In this document: positions 63,287-64,000 of the stretch, piece by piece | How positions within the stretch are numbered: the first letter of the stretch is position 1 | Layout: each line of letters begins with the position of its first letter | Source: Microcoleus vaginatus PCC 9802 | GTDB lineage: Bacteria > Cyanobacteriota > Cyanobacteriia > Cyanobacteriales > Microcoleaceae | DNA length: 64,000 nt | Reading direction: 5' to 3' | Assembly: GCA_022701275.1 (NCBI GenBank) | Contig: CP031740.1 | Location: 6,585,001-6,649,000 of the forward strand | Position numbers and translations under genes: made by a program | Notes under the pieces: generated by a model | The model's input: the letters and a program-made list of their open reading frames with translations, nothing else | Database searches by the model: none | What the model was told of the DNA's origin: nothing

Positions 63287-64000
63287 TTATGAGCGGAAAA
63301 TTCGCCGATAGCGAGCTTCAATTACCGAGTAGATGCCATAGGCAATTAAACCCAAAGGTACTAGAGCCAAAATCACTGGGCTAAAAGGCTGTTGTGCCAG
63401 AATTGCCAACACCTCGCCCAATCCCTTCGTTTGACTAGCATCCGATAGCCTTGCTGCTTGAATGAAGAAAAAACCGATTATAACGAAAACAATTCCACGG
63501 GCAGCAATTCCAAATCGACCCAACCGTGTCGCCCACTTTTGCTCGGTTGGGCTCATTTCATCTAGCTTGAAATGGCGGCGAAATTTGGCTTTATATGCTT
63601 CGTAGAAATAAGAAAATCCTACACCAATAACAATTGATCCCGCCAATCCTACCAGCCATTGTCCAAACGGTTGCGCTAAAATTTGGGCTGTCAAATCTTC
63701 GGTTGAATCGCTCTTACTAACGGCCGAACCCATTATCAGTTTTACAGCCGTTAAAGCCAAACCTGCGTAACCTAAAGCACTTAAGGCGTAGCCAATGCGT
63801 TGGGCAATTCGCTTGGCATCCATTTTCTGTCCTTGGTGTTCTGGGTCGAGAATTGTCTGAACGATACGCAAAAGGGCATAACCAATAATGCCAATCGTTA
63901 CCAGAAATAGCAGAAATTTACCGAAGGGTTGGTTAACAATTTCTGATAATGCACCGCTAGTATCGGTTGTCCTGCCGCCCATACTAAAGGCTGCTTGTGC
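63287..64000 (-). CDS. DUF1206 multi-pass membrane protein, N-terminus outside window
   Basis: Reading into the window from base 64000: AQAAFSMGGRTTDTSGAL then FLLFLVTIGIIGYALLRIVQ. The three-fold repeat of DUF1206 is visible: IAQRIGYALSALGYAGLALT and RLGRFGIAARGIVFVIIGFF are units two and three, each with paired helices. About five membrane helices fall in this part. The start lies upstream of the window, since the frame is open through 64000 and the sequence before the first Met still matches the repeat. Function is unknown. Confidence 0.82.
   Translation of the reverse strand, partial: AQAAFSMGGRTTDTSGALSEIVNQPFGKFLLFLVTIGIIGYALLRIVQTILDPEHQGQKMDAKRIAQRIGYALSALGYAGLALTAVKLIMGSAVSKSDSTEDLTAQILAQPFGQWLVGLAGSIVIGVGFSYFYEAYKAKFRRHFKLDEMSPTEQKWATRLGRFGIAARGIVFVIIGFFFIQAARLSDASQTKGLGEVLAILAQQPFSPVILALVPLGLIAYGIYSVIEARYRRIFRS

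Overview
The window is a chromosomal stretch of a filamentous cyanobacterium, most likely an Oscillatoriales member of the Microcoleus/Oscillatoria type. The evidence is dense GCGATCGC-type HIP1 octamers and cyanobacterial hallmark genes: nblS next to purD, an ftn2/zipN (ARC6) gene, ycf37, a three-domain ribosomal S1 protein, hetZ, a CxCC-type CobW GTPase and a PRC-barrel/YsnF protein. Short tandem heptamer repeats and many intergenic hairpins add to this. The species assignment is inference.

Layout. 1-8500 holds folD (partial), an OB-fold protein, a NUDIX hydrolase, leuD, a conserved membrane protein, a GAF histidine kinase and an ABC1/UbiB kinase. 8500-9470 is decayed DNA with a broken DUF433 antitoxin gene and a dispersed repeat. 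9468-19450 has galT with an M24-fold protein that lacks metal ligands, then purK, purD, nblS, an S1-domain protein and a dienelactone hydrolase. 20180-28000 has a glycosyltransferase, ftn2, pdhA, rpmI-rplT and ycf37. 28002-31173 is a tightly overlapping signalling operon: response regulator, CheC phosphatase, PAS-GAF-GGDEF diguanylate cyclase.

31400-45250 is the accessory zone. It begins with nested insertion sequences: an IS630 remnant with 20-bp inverted ends that contains a second IS630 remnant and an IS4-type element with a 9-bp target duplication. Next are an FkbM methyltransferase and a tandemly duplicated M42 peptidase gene. The first peptidase copy has lost its start codon and is split by an ethylene-receptor-like hybrid histidine kinase plus an IS5 remnant. 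After tRNA-Glu comes the most unusual locus: a divergent HTH-like gene and two uncharacterised genes. One encodes a glycine-zipper membrane protein; the other has a possible nuclease-like motif and membrane segments. The second gene was cut by an IS701 element with CTAG target duplications, and removing the element restores a 481-codon frame.

44681-50674 is a saccharide cluster: a deleted glycosidase pseudogene, a GH2 glycosidase, a STAS protein, UDP-galactopyranose mutase and a glycosyltransferase. 51500-64000 has an aldo/keto reductase, a fasciclin protein, a cobW pseudogene and an intact cobW flanking a glycosyltransferase, dtd, hetZ, an IS1-like remnant, a PRC/YsnF stress protein, a luciferase-family oxidoreductase and a DUF1206 membrane protein (partial).

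Functional links that can be supported are purine synthesis (purK and purD, divergent), the ATGA-overlapped signalling operon, the ribosomal rpmI-rplT pair and the galactofuranose-related cluster. All family assignments come from reading motifs; no database search was run.
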